DNA of 64,000 nt from Symbiodinium natans (lineage: Eukaryota > Sar > Dinophyceae > Suessiales > Symbiodiniaceae): NCBI GenBank assembly GCA_905221605.1, contig CAJNDS010000142.1:126200-190199 (forward strand), in the 5' to 3' direction. Position numbers and translations under genes: made by a program. The notes under the pieces are model-generated. The model was not told the origin of the DNA and did not search any database. It saw nothing but the letters and a program-made list of their open reading frames with translations. Below are positions 38,068 to 47,700 of the stretch, in pieces. The first letter of the stretch is position 1. Each line of letters begins with the position of its first letter.

Positions 38068-38619
38068 GGTAGTGTTTAGGGTTTAGGGTTTAGGGTTTAG
38101 GGTTGAGGGTTTAGGGTTGAGGGCTGAGGGTTTAAGATCCTGATTACCTTATGATCGAGATTGTAATCGTGTAGGGTATATGGCCTCAAGTTTCAGGGTT
38201 CAACTATGTAGTTGCGGCTGGGTGGTCTAGTTTGACAAAAGATTTTGCTTGAAGGGGTTTCGGGTTTAGGGTTTAGGGTTTAGGGTTTCGGGGTAGGCTT
38301 GAAGGGGTTGGGGGAGGATGTGTGGGAAGTGGTTGTCCTGCAGGCAGGGCTAAAGCCGAAACGACTGCAAACAGGCCAACCCTAAACCCTAAACCCATCC
38401 TTAAACCCCAAACCCTGAACCCTGAACCCTAAACCCCCTAAACCCCCTAAACCGCCTAAACCCTAAACCCTAAACCCCAAACCCCAAACCCTAAACCCTA
38501 AACCCTAAACCCTGAGCCCTGAACCCTGAACCCTAAACCCTAAACCCTAAACCTTAAACCCTAAACCCAAGCTTGGCTTTGTGTCAGAAGGTCGCGAGAG
38601 GGGCTGGCTGAAGCATGGC

Positions 38620-38890
38620 TACAACCTGACTTCAGGGACTTCTGGGGGGTTTGAGTGGGTGGAGTTTTAGGATGTCGGGTTTAGAGTTTCAGGGTTTAGG
38701 GCTCAGGGTTTAGCAGCGGCAAGTGCCCGCGCCACGTCGGTGGGTTTAGGGCGTCGATCGGGCTTAGAGTGCACGCTGCTCCAGGCCACTCGTCATCCCG
38801 ACTTGTGCACGGACGAGCGGTGGAGGACACAGGATTACTTGGAAGCCCTTGTGACGCAATCAGCAGGGTTAGTAAGCCGGGTTGTGACAT
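38620..38890 (-). CDS. putative exon, unknown protein
   Basis: Minus strand from about 38890 to 38715 is open and reads SQPGLLTLLIASQGLPSNPV, then a Cys/Trp-containing stretch. An ATG at 38890 might start it. No telomere-like arrays inside. Unrecognised. Confidence 0.4.
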
Positions 38891-39176
38891 GATTATAGGG
38901 TTTCTAGGTGATACTAAGTAACCATACTAAGTCAAAAGGGCTTCCAAGTGGTGAGCGATGCTTTGTGCCATTTGAGCCCCAAAGGGAACTAGGGTGCTGG
39001 GGGTGAAGGAGTTGAATTCGCTTGCTCCCTATAAACCCTCAACCGATTCCAGTTTTACGGGTTTATCCAAAACCCTAAACCGTAAACCCTAAAACCTAAC
39101 GCCTAAGCCCTGAACCGTAAAGCCCATATAAACCTAAAACCTCAACCCTTGGGGGCCAGGGTTGGTCGAAAGGCCC

Positions 39177-39246
39177 TCTATTGGCATTGGCGTTGACGGA
39201 TTCTCGGCTGCCTGTTGCTTCTGATACTTCTGAATCTCTTTCAGAT
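39177..39246 (-). CDS. putative exon
   Basis: Minus strand reads LKEIQKYQKQQAAENPSTPM, then PIE|G. Gln/Lys-rich helix. The left flank is degenerate C-rich repeats. Confidence 0.55.
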
Positions 39247-39539
39247 GGTTTCAAGGGCCAAACTAGCCGCACAAACCCAAAGAACCCGAAATCCTAAGGG
39301 GTTTAGCCTGGGCTGGGCCCTCAAACTGAACCTATGGAGGGTAGAAGTGCTAACCATTCCGGGCATCGTGGGGGGGTGTGCGCCCCAATACGATGATAGT
39401 GATGGGAAAAGAGACAGGAGGGAGACCTTGGCCTTAAACCCTAGGGTTTAGGGTTTAGGGTTTAGGGTTTAGGGTTTAGGGTTTAGGGTAGACCTGAAAC
39501 CCGAACTTTCCTCAGGGGGGGGGGAGTTACCAAGGTTGC

Positions 39540-39570
39540 GGGAGTGGCTGCTGGGGGGGGGGGGGGGGAG
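39540..39570. repeat. poly-G tract
   Basis: Run of about 15 G, with a 9-nt G run 45 bp to the left; G-quadruplex-prone. Confidence 0.8.
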
Positions 39571-39699
39571 GGTGACCGGGATTCTACGTGTAGTAGAGTC
39601 TCTCTAAAGGGATCGGGATTTGGGGTTTGGGGTTTAGGGGCACTCAAAGGGCACCAAAAGTATGACAGCCCCCACATAGGGCTTTGTCAAGGATTTTAG

Positions 39700-40080
39700 G
39701 GCTCAGGGCAATACGGATTCAGAGCCAGCGGCCAACGCTCTCTGTACAAAATGCTGCCGGTTGCAGTTCACGTTTTACTTTCTGCCGTGGTCGGTGGGGG
39801 GGTTTAGGCTTTTGGGTTTAGGGGAAATTCAAACGCTCAGTTCCCTGGCGCACCCTTCTCTTTTTGCCAGAGTCTATTTTGGAATACCATCAAAACCGCA
39901 GGAACACATGAAGCAGGGTTTGTATTTCTGTGATTGGTGAGTGTGTTCAAGGTTCCTGACAAATATTGGCGAGAGGAAAAATGGTCTTTTGGGAATCCTA
40001 ATAACTAAAACCTACTTCACATGATGCCGAATATGGTTCCAGGTGAATACATGTGGGCAAGCTTCCTATTGCTTAGGGTT
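39700..40080. other. unassigned unique sequence
   Basis: About 380 bp of non-repetitive, moderately AT-rich sequence. No frame of convincing length on either strand; possibly intron or intergenic. Confidence 0.5.
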
Positions 40081-40105
40081 CGCGTTTGGGGCATGAGTTT
40101 AGGGT

Positions 40106-40525
40106 TTAGGGTTTAGGGCGTGGGGATAGGGGTGCATGATATAGTCTCCAACTTGAGCCAAGTTCCTTAAGAAGAGCCCAGCACATAGCCCCAAGACGCA
40201 CGCCTCCCATCTGCCCACCTGTACCCTGCGCTGCTATCATCAAACTCGTACGATGAGCCCAAGAAACAAGTCGATCCAGGAGAACATATTTAGGGTTCAG
40301 GGTACAGCTGAGAACGGCAACATCCAAGTCTCCACTTGCGGCGTCTCTCTTGGACACATTTGGGGAGAGGTCTGCAATCCATGGCTCGCTGGCAGACAAG
40401 TCAAGAAGTCTCAGTAAGCTAAAGTCGCGGATAGCGTCTAGAAACTAAGGACAGAGATGCCTCTGCTCAGTCGGTTGCTGGCAAGAGGATGTCCTCACCG
40501 AACAGGGCGGCTCATCGTGGGCCCA
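40106..40525 (-). CDS. putative exon(s), unknown protein
   Basis: Minus strand open for about 97 codons from 40400, containing LLDRLVSWAHRTSLMIAAQG. A short block at 40525-40430 reads EPPCSVRTSSCQQPTEQRHL in another frame. Part of the frame overlaps a telomere-like unit (40290-40300), so not all of it need be coding. Confidence 0.4.
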
Positions 40526-40554
40526 AACCCTTGGCTCAAGAATCCCACAGCTGC

Positions 40555-40650
40555 TCTAACACTGAAGCTCAAAAAAACAGCCCAAAACCTTTGATACTGA
40601 GGCCTCTGGGCCCAAAAAACCTGAAAGTAAGAGTCCTCGGAGCCTTAAGC
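40555..40650 (-). mobile_element. introner-like element family G after an exon
   Basis: Minus strand runs from AGCTTAAGGCTCCGAGGACTC to TTTTTTGAGCTTCAGTG with a TTGGGCCCAGAGGCC core. It directly follows the exon at 40650-40762. Confidence 0.6.
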
Positions 40651-40762
40651 TAAGGAATTCCCTTCCAGAGTTTTGCATACGCAAAGTGGGGAGCATCTTC
40701 GCGTGTCGAAGTTTGCCACCCAAGGCAGCTCCGATGGTGGGGAGGAAATTTTGCTGCTTCAC
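40650..40762 (-). CDS. putative exon
   Basis: Minus strand after GTTTTCAG reads QQNFLPTIGAALGGKLRHAK and on to MLPTLRMQNSGREF. Preceded by a family-A element and followed by a family-G element, i.e. an exon flanked by two introner-like elements. Confidence 0.6.
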
Positions 40763-40769
40763 CTGAAAA

Positions 40770-40888
40770 CCCTACTTGGAAGCCCAGTAGCCATATTGTA
40801 ATAAGGGCACTCTTTTGTGGTTGGTTACTGTAGAAGGGAACCTTGAACCAAAAAAAAGGAAAAGGATACCACTGGGCTGCCAAGCCTT
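40770..40888. mobile_element. inverted-repeat element family A
   Basis: CTTGGAAGCCCAGTAGCC and GGGATACC-type end ATACCACTGGGCTGCCAAGCC are inverted repeats; 115 bp, without an internal telomere-like array, so probably close to the ancestral form. Confidence 0.7.
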
Positions 40889-40891
40889 ACC

Positions 40892-40965
40892 CTGGGGGTT
40901 TAGGGTTTAGGGTTTAGGGTTTAGGGTTTAGGGTTTAGGGTTTAGGGTTTAGGGTTTAGGGTTGC
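40892..40965. repeat. (TTTAGGG)10 array
   Basis: Perfect tandem units directly after the family-A element. Confidence 0.95.
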
Positions 40966-41019
40966 AAACATTGGCGTCTAGAGTCTGTAGATTTTACCTA
41001 CTTTGGGCTACTTGGAGCC

Positions 41020-41144
41020 CTACAAGGAGGGGCCCTCTAGATATAAGTGGAGTTATAAGAGCCCTAAATTGGGTCATAAGGATCCTAAATAGGTTATAAG
41101 TCCCTTAACTACAGTTAGAAAAGTAAGGGGGCCCCTCCTTGTAG
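41020..41144. mobile_element. inverted-repeat element family J
   Basis: CTACAAGGAGGGGCCC at the left and GGGCCCCTCCTTGTAG at the right are a perfect 16-bp inverted repeat; 125 bp. The inner part has ATAAGTGGAGTTATAAG, reminiscent of family B. Confidence 0.75.
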
Positions 41145-41295
41145 ATGAAAGCCGAAACCCTGAAAGTGAGCCGTTTCCCAACAGGCATTTTTTGATCTAG
41201 GGATTTAAGTCTTCCCGGCGAAGACTATACTGATTCTTAGGAATTAAAGTACCCCAAAAATAGAAACTGTTTCCAAGTATCCCGAAGTCTAGACT

Positions 41296-41370
41296 CTACC
41301 ACCTGTCACGACCGTCCTGCGGTCGGGGGGACCTCTCACGCTCCCGCAAACCGATCTCGGCTGCGGTCAC
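41296..41370 (-). CDS. putative terminal exon, Arg-rich
   Basis: Minus strand after GTGCCTGAG reads VTAAEIGLRERERSPRPQDG, then RDRW and TAG. Possibly the C-terminus of a gene lying to the right. Confidence 0.5.
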   Translation of the reverse strand: MTAAEIGLRERERSPRPQDGRDRW

Positions 41371-41399
41371 CTCAGGCACCCCCGCACTTACTACCCAGA

Positions 41400-41502
41400 G
41401 GCTCCAATACCCCTTCATTGAGGAATATTCATTACACCATATATAGAACCCTCTTATACTTTAAGGAATGAACCTGGACCTGAATTCGGGGTATTGGAGT
41501 CC
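41400..41502. mobile_element. inverted-repeat element (GGCTCCAATACCCC ends)
   Basis: GGCTCCAATACCCC at 41400 and GGGGTATTGGAGTCC at 41488 are inverted repeats around an AT-rich interior (TTATACTTTAAGG). No other copy seen in the window. Confidence 0.6.
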
Positions 41503-41504
41503 CT

Positions 41505-41745
41505 GTGTAGATCCAGGAGTAAACCAAGGAATAGAAAGGGTTTAGGGCTTGGGACTTAGGGTTTACTAAACCCTAGGACCCAAGGCGAACCTAGGAATAA
41601 AAAGGGTTGAGGGTTTTGGTTTAGGGCTTAGGACCCAAGAGTCACCTAGGAATTAAACGGGCACCCTTTTTGGTTTAAGAAGGGCTTGTAAGGGAACACG
41701 CTAAACAAAAACGAAAAAAGTGCCTGCTCTGGGTCCTAGTTACCT
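41505..41745. mobile_element. family F element plus two partial ends
   Basis: Full copy about 41631-41745 (GACCCAAGAGTCACCTAGG...GTGCCTGCTCTGGGTCCTAG). Partial ends GATCCAGGAGTAAACCAAGG (41511) and GGACCCAAGGCGAACCTAGG (41577) separated by TTTAGGG units suggest repeated insertion or rearrangement. Confidence 0.6.
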
Positions 41746-41994
41746 ACTCCAGCATGCTCGGGAGTTGTGCCCTACCCCCCCCCCCCCTTTTGACGGGTTC
41801 CGCGCTGTAAATGGGACCCTACCAGCCCGAAACCATGTGAACTCTGAAACACTGCGGCTGCTGATTTGCAGGGTTGGGGGCTTAGGGCTTAGGGGCTAGG
41901 GTTTAGCCTTGAAATTTAGGCTCCGGGTGAGACTGATTGCAGAATAGTAAACGCCTGACACTTGAACCCTATTACATATGTATATATATGTGCA

Positions 41995-42125
41995 CACACA
42001 CACACCCCTCCATACACCAACACACTCTCTTGGAGACTCCCAAAACAAGCGGATCTCACTATGTATCTTGCCTATATACATAACACATCTATAGACGTAC
42101 AAACACACACACACACACACACACA
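41995..42125. repeat. (CA)n microsatellites
   Basis: CACACACACACC at 41994-42005 and (AC)11 at 42102-42124. Confidence 0.9.
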
Positions 42126-42129
42126 TTCG

Positions 42130-43000
42130 GTGCCCCAAAATGTAACCACCTCACCCTGCAAACCTCCACAAGTAAACCATTTAAGCAACGCCGACTTCAG
42201 CCGAATAAAACCCTCAAACCACGGAACAACCCTAAACCCTAAACCCTCAAGCAAAGGAACAACGAAGCCCTAAGGCTTGCCTGATGGCTCCTAACTCCTA
42301 ACTTAACGTAGTTCCTCTTCTAGTAGCTGCTTAAAACCCCCCTCCCTCCCCCAAAAAAACTCATCCTGATAAGGCAATCTAGGAATTATGATTTGACATT
42401 GTCCTGTTTTGATATAGTATATTTTTTGGGGGGTCTCCATTCAGCAAACAGTAGTTTTGGCGTTGTTGGGTTTATGTTATACACGAAACGGTCCTAAAAA
42501 GGTACACCTTTCAGAACCGCCTAGTCCCCCAAAAAACCCAAACTCTCAAAAACCTGAAGACGAAAAAGGGGTTTTTTAAGAAGGGTTTAGGATTTAGGGT
42601 TGGGGATGAGGGACAGAAGACGACCCCTCCGCAAGCAGATGCGCCTTGCAACGGAGGCAACCAACCCCAAAATCCCGAAGCCCCCCAAAAAACTCAACCT
42701 CCCCAAAAGAAGACCAAAGAATCCTAAACACGGTAAACGCACCGCCCCAAAACCCTACAACAAACCCCAAAAAAGACCCTTTAAACAACCTAGTTGCTGA
42801 GTTCATAAGCCCCAAAGAAGTGTACACTTTCAGTTCTATGGGGTATTAGAGTATCCCAAAAAGTGTAAAGTGACCCTAAATCCTAAACCCTAAACCCTAA
42901 ACCCTAAACCCTAAGCCCTAAACCCTAAACCCTAAGCCCTAAGCCCTAAACCCTAAACCCTAAACCCTAAACCCTACCCACTCAGCTACTAAGACAAACA
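42130..43000. other. mostly unassigned sequence
   Basis: AT-containing unique sequence to 42600, then a block at 42605-42665 with an open basic minus-strand frame (VASVARRICLRRGRLLSLIP) and a CCCTAAA array at 42880-42975. Coding is not well supported. Confidence 0.4.
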
Positions 43001-43009
43001 TGCCGCCGG

Positions 43010-43070
43010 GGGGGCGGGAGGCCGATGGCCGGCGCGTGGACGCCGCGACCGGGCTCGGGGATGCCTCGAG
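43010..43070 (-). CDS. putative exon, Pro/Gly-rich
   Basis: Minus strand reads GIPEPGRGVHAPAIGLPPPR, then RHVCLSS and TGA. CCCTAAA left, TTTAGGG right. Very GC-rich, so open frames are cheap; low weight. Confidence 0.35.
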
Positions 43071-43324
43071 GGGGTTTAGGGTTTAGGGTTTAGGGCAGTT
43101 TAGGGTTTAGGGTTTAGGGTTTAGGGTTTAGGGTTTAGGGTTCAGGGTTTAGGGTTTAGGGTGTGTCAGGGGAGGGCGCGCGCTCGGGTGTGAAACACCC
43201 CGGGCCGCGCGCTCGCGTTGCCCGTCAACCCACCCCGGCCACCCAAACTATACTCTATTAGGGTTTAGGGTTTATGGAATTTACTTTCTTGTGCTCTGAT
43301 GCTTGCTTTGATGTTTTTAAAGTT

Positions 43325-44015
43325 GCGCTGTTAGGGTTTAAGCTGGGGTTGGGGGTAGCCTCGGCCCTTTTCGGGCCTTCGGCGTGTCAGGGCCCGTAGA
43401 GGCCCTTATTTATTTGAAGGTCAGGGAAACCCTTTGTGTCTGCTTTTGGATTCCCCTTCTTTAAGGGCCTCAATTAAGCATCGATTTCACTACCAAAAAA
43501 TCGCATTTTTCATTGCGGGTACGGGCATCCTGGGGTCCCCCTTCTTTTAGGGGGCCTTTTGAAGCCTTTTGAAGTATTTTGGTGGCTCTTGGGGTCTCTC
43601 GGGGCCTTGTTCGGACCTTCGGCGTGTCAGGGGCCGTAGAGGCTTTATTCATTTAAAGGTCAGGGAACCTATTAATGAATTTTTCGCCAATGAGTCTTTC
43701 AATCGCTAGGGTTTAAGCTCGGGTTCGGGGTAGCCTCGGCCCTTTTCGGGCCTTCGGCAAGTTAGGGCCCGTAGAGGCCCTTATTTGCTTGAAGGCCTTC
43801 GTAGGGTTTTGCGGTGTTAGGGTTTAAGCTGGGGTTCGGGGTAGCCTCGGCCCTTTTCGGGCCTTCGGCACGTCAGGGCCCGTAGAGGCCCTAATATGCT
43901 TGAAGGCCGTCGTAGGGTTTTGCGGTGTCAGGGTTTAGGCTGGGGTTCGGGGTAGTTTCGGTCCTTTTCGGGCCTTCGGCACGTGGGCCCGTAGAGGTCC
44001 TTGCTGATTTAGGGG
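43325..44015. repeat. tandem/dispersed GC-rich repeat with GGCCCTTTTCGGGCC hairpin
   Basis: Four or five copies of a unit of about 95 bp: TTTAAGCTGGGGTT..GGTAGCCTCGGCCCTTTTCGGGCCTTCGGC..GTCAGGGCCCGTAGAGGCCCTTA (starts near 43332, 43590, 43707, 43818, 43929). A longer flanking segment (ATCGATTTCA... GGTCCCCCTTCTTTTAG..GGGCCTTTTGAAGC) is also duplicated (43475-43590 and 44015-44150). No gene. Confidence 0.75.
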
Positions 44016-44159
44016 GAGCCATCGATTTCAAGACTAAAAGGCGGGCAGGGGCCTAAAAACAATGTTTTCAATATTCTCATTGTGGGCACGGACAAATCTT
44101 GTGGTCCCCCTTCTTTTAGTGGGCCTTTTGAAGCTTTTGAAGCTTTTGCTGGCTCTTGG

Positions 44160-44920
44160 CGCCTCTTGGGGGCTTCCTAGGCCCTTAGCCGAGCCGTGTT
44201 AGGCCCTTGGTCCGGCAAGGGGCCTTGGCCAAGGGGGCGTATTGTTGGGGGTCCTTGACTCAGGGGTCTTGGCCGGTCCTTGGCTCCCTTGACTTGGGGG
44301 GCCCTTGGCCTTGGGCCCTTGGCTGACAGGCGGCCCTTGCCTTGGCGGAGACCTATTGGCCGGGAAGCCCTTGGCCCGGCAGGCCCTTGGCCCGGGCACC
44401 CTTGGCGGCTTGGCCCGGGCGCTTGGTCCTGGAAGGTTGGCCGGGGGGCCCTTGGCTCAATGGCTAAGGGCCCTTGGCCCAAAGGGCCTTGGCCCGGGGC
44501 CGGGGGGCCCTTGGCCCGGGGGGCCCTTGGCCCGGGGGGCCCTTGGCCCGGGGGGCCCTTGGCCCGGGGGGCCCTTGGCCCGGGGGGCCCTTGGCCCGGG
44601 GGGCCCTTGGCCCGGGGGGCCCTTGGCCCGGGGGGCCCTTGGCCCGGGGTCCTTGGTCAAGGGTTCGGGTAGCCCGAGGGGGGGGGCCCTTGGCCCGGGG
44701 AGCCCTTGGCCCAAAAGGCCCTTGGCCGGGGGGCCCTTGGCCCGGGGGCCCCTTGGCCGGGGGGCCTTGGCCAGGGGCCTGGAAATCCGTGAAAAAGCCC
44801 CCAAAATCACGAAATTGAGCAACCAGCCTGCCTGGACCCCTCGCCAGCCTCCTGGTCCAGGAATCCAGCTACCAGGGACCAGGGGGCCCCCGGGGGGGGG
44901 GCCCGACAAACCCTGAACCC
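44160..44920. repeat. GGGCCCTTGGCC satellite with perfect 16-bp core
   Basis: Degenerate CCCTTGGCC repeats throughout, with a perfect core at 44501-44644: nine copies of a 16-bp unit (CGGGGGGCCCTTGGCC). Open frames on both strands (Gly/Pro/Ala/Leu/Arg repeats) follow from the repeat and are not considered genes. Confidence 0.85.
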
Positions 44921-45233
44921 AAAACCCTGAACCGACCTCCAGAGGCAAAGGGTTACGATTTGGGGTTATACTTTAGCTACGCTAAAGGTGGTCTGGGTGC
45001 CGGCCATCCCTTAGCCGAGTACTGACGTTGTCGTAAAAAAGGCCGATGTCCGTTGGCCTGTCCAGGACAGACGGTGAGGCTTAACCCTCACCTTTCCGTT
45101 TCTCTTTTCGCTTGGGCGCTCGGGCTGTAAGGCCCTCGGCCGAGCGTTCGGGGTCTGTCGCTCGACGGAAGCGACCCCTCACTTAGTTTAGGGTTTAGGG
45201 GTGACTTCGGGGGACGGCGCGCCCGGAATCTAC

Positions 45234-45380
45234 TACTTGGAGGTTCCTGGTACCTAAGAACCCAGTTATAGCTGAACTTATAACTCCCACTTGTAAGCCC
45301 CTTGAGTGCCCTAATGTGCTATAATTGGGCTATATGTACAGTTATCAATTGGGTTGTTAAGTACCATGAACCTGCAAGTA
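45234..45380. mobile_element. inverted-repeat element family B
   Basis: TACTTGGAGGTTCCTGGTAC and GTACCATGAACCTGCAAGTA ends; the interior has TATAGCTGAACTTATAACT and a partly complementary TATAATTGGGCTATATGTACAGTTAT. 147 bp. Confidence 0.7.
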
Positions 45381-45389
45381 GGGTCTGTA

Positions 45390-45580
45390 GGGTTTATAGG
45401 GAGTACAGCATTTATAAGGCTTATAGGGTTTAGATGGTATTGGGGGGGTAGCGTTTATAGGAGTTATAGGGAAGAAGAGGTTTAGGGTTTATAGGGTGTG
45501 AGGTTTATAGGGTTTAGGGTTTATAGGCTTTATGTAGGGTTTATAGGGTTTATGGTGTTTATAGGGCTTGGGGTGTAGGG
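45390..45580. repeat. TTTATAGGG degenerate repeats
   Basis: About 190 bp of GTTTATAGGG/GTTTAGGG variants; no gene. Confidence 0.8.
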
Positions 45581-45586
45581 CTTAGA

Positions 45587-45692
45587 GGACCATGTACCTT
45601 GCTATTGTGTACTTGGGCCCTAAAGTCCCCAAATATGAGGTACTTTAAGGCCCAAGTATTCCCTAATTATTAAGGTACATGGACCCTTATTA
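45587..45692. mobile_element. inverted-repeat element family C
   Basis: GGACCATGTACCTTGCTATTG and AAGGTACATGGACC ends; interior TACTTGGGCCCTAAAGT versus ACTTTAAGGCCCAAGTA is a second, inner inverted repeat. Confidence 0.72.
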
Positions 45693-45762
45693 ATTAGGGG
45701 TACTATCTCCAAACCCTAAACCCTAAACCCTAAACTCTAAACCCTAAACCCTAAACCCTAAC

Positions 45763-45847
45763 CCAGAATTGCAGCAAGGTCACTCCACGGCTGGGGAGGA
45801 GCTTCTCCCGCATCCTGGCAGCCACTTTCAGACCCTTCGTGGCCCCC
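45763..45847 (-). CDS. exon of a second RG-x-TL family gene
   Basis: Minus strand after GGTTTCAG reads GATKGLKVAARMREKLLPSR, then GVTLLQFW, matching exon 8 of the 33-38 kb gene (MREK..xxSxRGxTLxxxLQF). C-rich left, G-rich right. Part of a paralogue whose other exons are at 46.2, 46.7, 47.2 and perhaps 47.5 kb. Confidence 0.7.
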
Positions 45848-46171
45848 TGAAACCCCGCAAGAAGAGGGTTTAGGGTTTAGGGTTTAGGGTTTGGGGTTTG
45901 GGGTTTAGGGTTTAGGGTTTAGGGTTTCGGGTTCAGGATTTAGGGTTCGGGTTTAGGGAATAGAGAACCCCTGCAGGAAGCCTGCTCGAACTACATCCGA
46001 CCCAAACCTAAACTTAGCCCTGACCCCGAGCCTAGACCAAGCCCTAAGGGGAAGTGCTCCCCCCCCTTAACAAAAGGGTTTAGTGTTTAGGGCTTGGGGT
46101 TGCATTTTCTCAACAGGGACACCTCATGGAAAACTTTGCGGTTTCAGACCCTAAACCCTAAACCCTAAACC

Positions 46172-46246
46172 CAGGCATACAGAATTCGGTCTCCTGAGGT
46201 CCAAGAGCAGCAGAGCCATCAGGCGCTTGCCAAGAGCAAGTCTTTC
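46172..46246 (-). CDS. exon of the 45.7-47.5 kb paralogue
   Basis: Minus strand reads LALGKRLMALLLLDLRRPNS, a Leu/Arg amphipathic segment in the same relative position as exon 5 of the downstream gene. Confidence 0.55.
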
Positions 46247-46392
46247 CAAAACCCAAAACCCAAAACCCAAAACCCAAAACCCTAGACCCTAGACCCTAGA
46301 CCCTAAACCCTAAACCCTAAGCCTAAACCCCTAACCCTAAACCCTAAACCCTAAACCCTAAACCCTAAACCCTAAACCCCTGGCAACCGAAA

Positions 46393-46508
46393 CCTTCCTA
46401 GCCCAGTAGCCATATTGTAATGGGGGGGGGGGCACCTTTTTTGCGTTGGTCACTTTACAAGGGGAACCTTGAAGCAACAAGAAGAGAAAGGGTACCACTG
46501 GGCTACCA
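46393..46508. mobile_element. inverted-repeat element family A
   Basis: CCTAGCCCAGTAGCCATATTG and GGGTACCACTGGGCTACC ends, 115 bp, with the conserved GGGGAACCTTGAAGC block. Contains a G9 run and no telomere-like array. Confidence 0.7.
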
Positions 46509-46527
46509 ACCCTAAACGCTAAACCCT

Positions 46528-46671
46528 ACTTGGAGGTTCATGGTACTTATTAACCAATTATAGCTGTACTTATAACTGTACTGATAAGCCCCCTAAGTGC
46601 CCTAATATGGCTATAAGTAGAGTTATAAGTACAGTTATAATGGGTCAATAAGTACCATGAACCTCCAAGTA
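46528..46671. mobile_element. inverted-repeat element family B, best-preserved copy
   Basis: 144 bp with a perfect 25-bp terminal inverted repeat starting TACTTGGAGGTTCATGGTAC. The interior is AT-rich (TATAGCTGTACTTATAACTG) and imperfectly palindromic throughout. Flanked by CTAAACCC and AAACCC repeats, so a target duplication cannot be distinguished. Confidence 0.8.
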
Positions 46672-46718
46672 AACCCTAAACCCTAAACCCTAAACCCTAA
46701 ACCCTAAACCCTAAACCC

Positions 46719-46803
46719 TTTTGTAGTAAGTACGTAGCTTGCAAATAGCCCGTCACAAGGGCAACAAACCACATCGCCAAGGTGCCTGCCCAGTAGGCCA
46801 CCT
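46719..46803 (-). CDS. transmembrane exon of the 45.7-47.5 kb paralogue
   Basis: Minus strand after ACTCACAG reads VAYWAGTLAMWFVALVTGYL, then QATYLLQK ending at the AAG-GGTTTAGGG donor. One clear membrane helix. CCCTAAA left, TTTAGGG right. Confidence 0.7.
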
Positions 46804-47224
46804 GTGAGTTGGAGGCTATAAGAACTAGTTGGGGTTTAGGTTTTAGGGTTTAGGGTTTAGGGCTAGGGTTTAGGGTTTAGGGCTCAGGTTAGAGAGTTGG
46901 GTTTTTTCGGTATTCGGAGCTGTTAAGCCCAATGCTTAGGGTTTAGGGTTTTTCAAGCAGCCGAAACTTACGACTTCGAAACCCGACAGCCCGATGAGCC
47001 CGACAACGGATCAACCCTGAGCCCCTAGTTTCAAAAACCTGAAGCTCGCAGAACCTCTCAAGCCACGAGCCCCTAAAGCCCGCAGAACCGGAACCAACAA
47101 AAAATCCGTATAAAGCCCCCCCCCCCCCTAAACCCTAAACCCTAAAACGCAAAACCTCAAAGCCGCATTAGGGCTTGCAGCTTCTGTTGCAGGGCTTAGG
47201 GTGTTGCAGGGCTTCGGGGTTTTG

Positions 47225-47293
47225 TAGGGCTCCTTCATGTATCTGGAACTACTGTAGGGCAGCGAGACGGGCATCGCCTGCCAAAAGGTGAAC
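47225..47293 (-). CDS. exon of the 45.7-47.5 kb paralogue
   Basis: Minus strand reads FTFWQAMPVSLPYSSSRYMK, then EPY. An aromatic/Pro-rich segment plausible for a membrane loop. Poly-T/CAG-like acceptor (ACTTTCAG) just upstream. Confidence 0.6.
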
Positions 47294-47309
47294 CTGAAAG
47301 TTTAGGGTT

Positions 47310-47470
47310 TAGGGCTTAGGTTTTGGGTCTAGGGTTTAGGGTTTAGGGTTTAGGGTTTAGGGTTTAGGGTTTAGGGTTTAGGGTTTAGGGTTTAGGGCTA
47401 GGGTTTAGGGTTTAGGGTTTAGGGTTTAGGGTTTAGGGTTTAGGGTTTAGGACTTAGGGCTTAGGGCTTG
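47310..47470. repeat. TTTAGGG array
   Basis: About 20 units, mostly perfect. Confidence 0.95.
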
Positions 47471-47471
47471 G

Positions 47472-47541
47472 GGTCTGACGTCGCCAGGCGGCTCGGAGTT
47501 TCACACTTTGGAGAGGCTTCCGGTTTTGGAGATGACGCGCC
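47472..47541 (-). CDS. putative N-terminal exon of the paralogue
   Basis: Minus strand after TCCTGTAG reads SSPKPEASPKCETPSRLATS. The Ser/Pro/Glu-rich composition resembles the N-terminal exon of the 33-38 kb gene. TTTAGGG arrays on both sides. Confidence 0.5.
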
Positions 47542-47554
47542 TACAGGAGATCTT

Positions 47555-47700
47555 CTTAGGGTTTAGGGTTTAGGGTTTAGGGTTTAGGGTTTAGGGTTTA
47601 GGGTTTAGGGTTTAGGGTTTAGGGTTTAGGGTTCAAGGGTTTAGGGTTTAGGGTTTGGGGTTTAGGGTTAAGGGCTCAGGGTTTTCGGGTTTAGGGCTTT
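47555..47700. repeat. TTTAGGG array
   Basis: (TTTAGGG)11 followed by degenerate units. Confidence 0.95.

Noticed and set aside
40524-40540. CTTGGCTCAAG spliced-leader-like string
   Set aside because: Only 10 nt match and no coding start follows; not distinguishable from chance.
44305-44916. 203-codon plus-strand and 163-codon minus-strand ORFs
   Set aside because: Both are translations of the 16-bp GGGCCCTTGGCC satellite (Gly/Pro/Ala/Leu/Arg periodicity); no non-repeat protein content.
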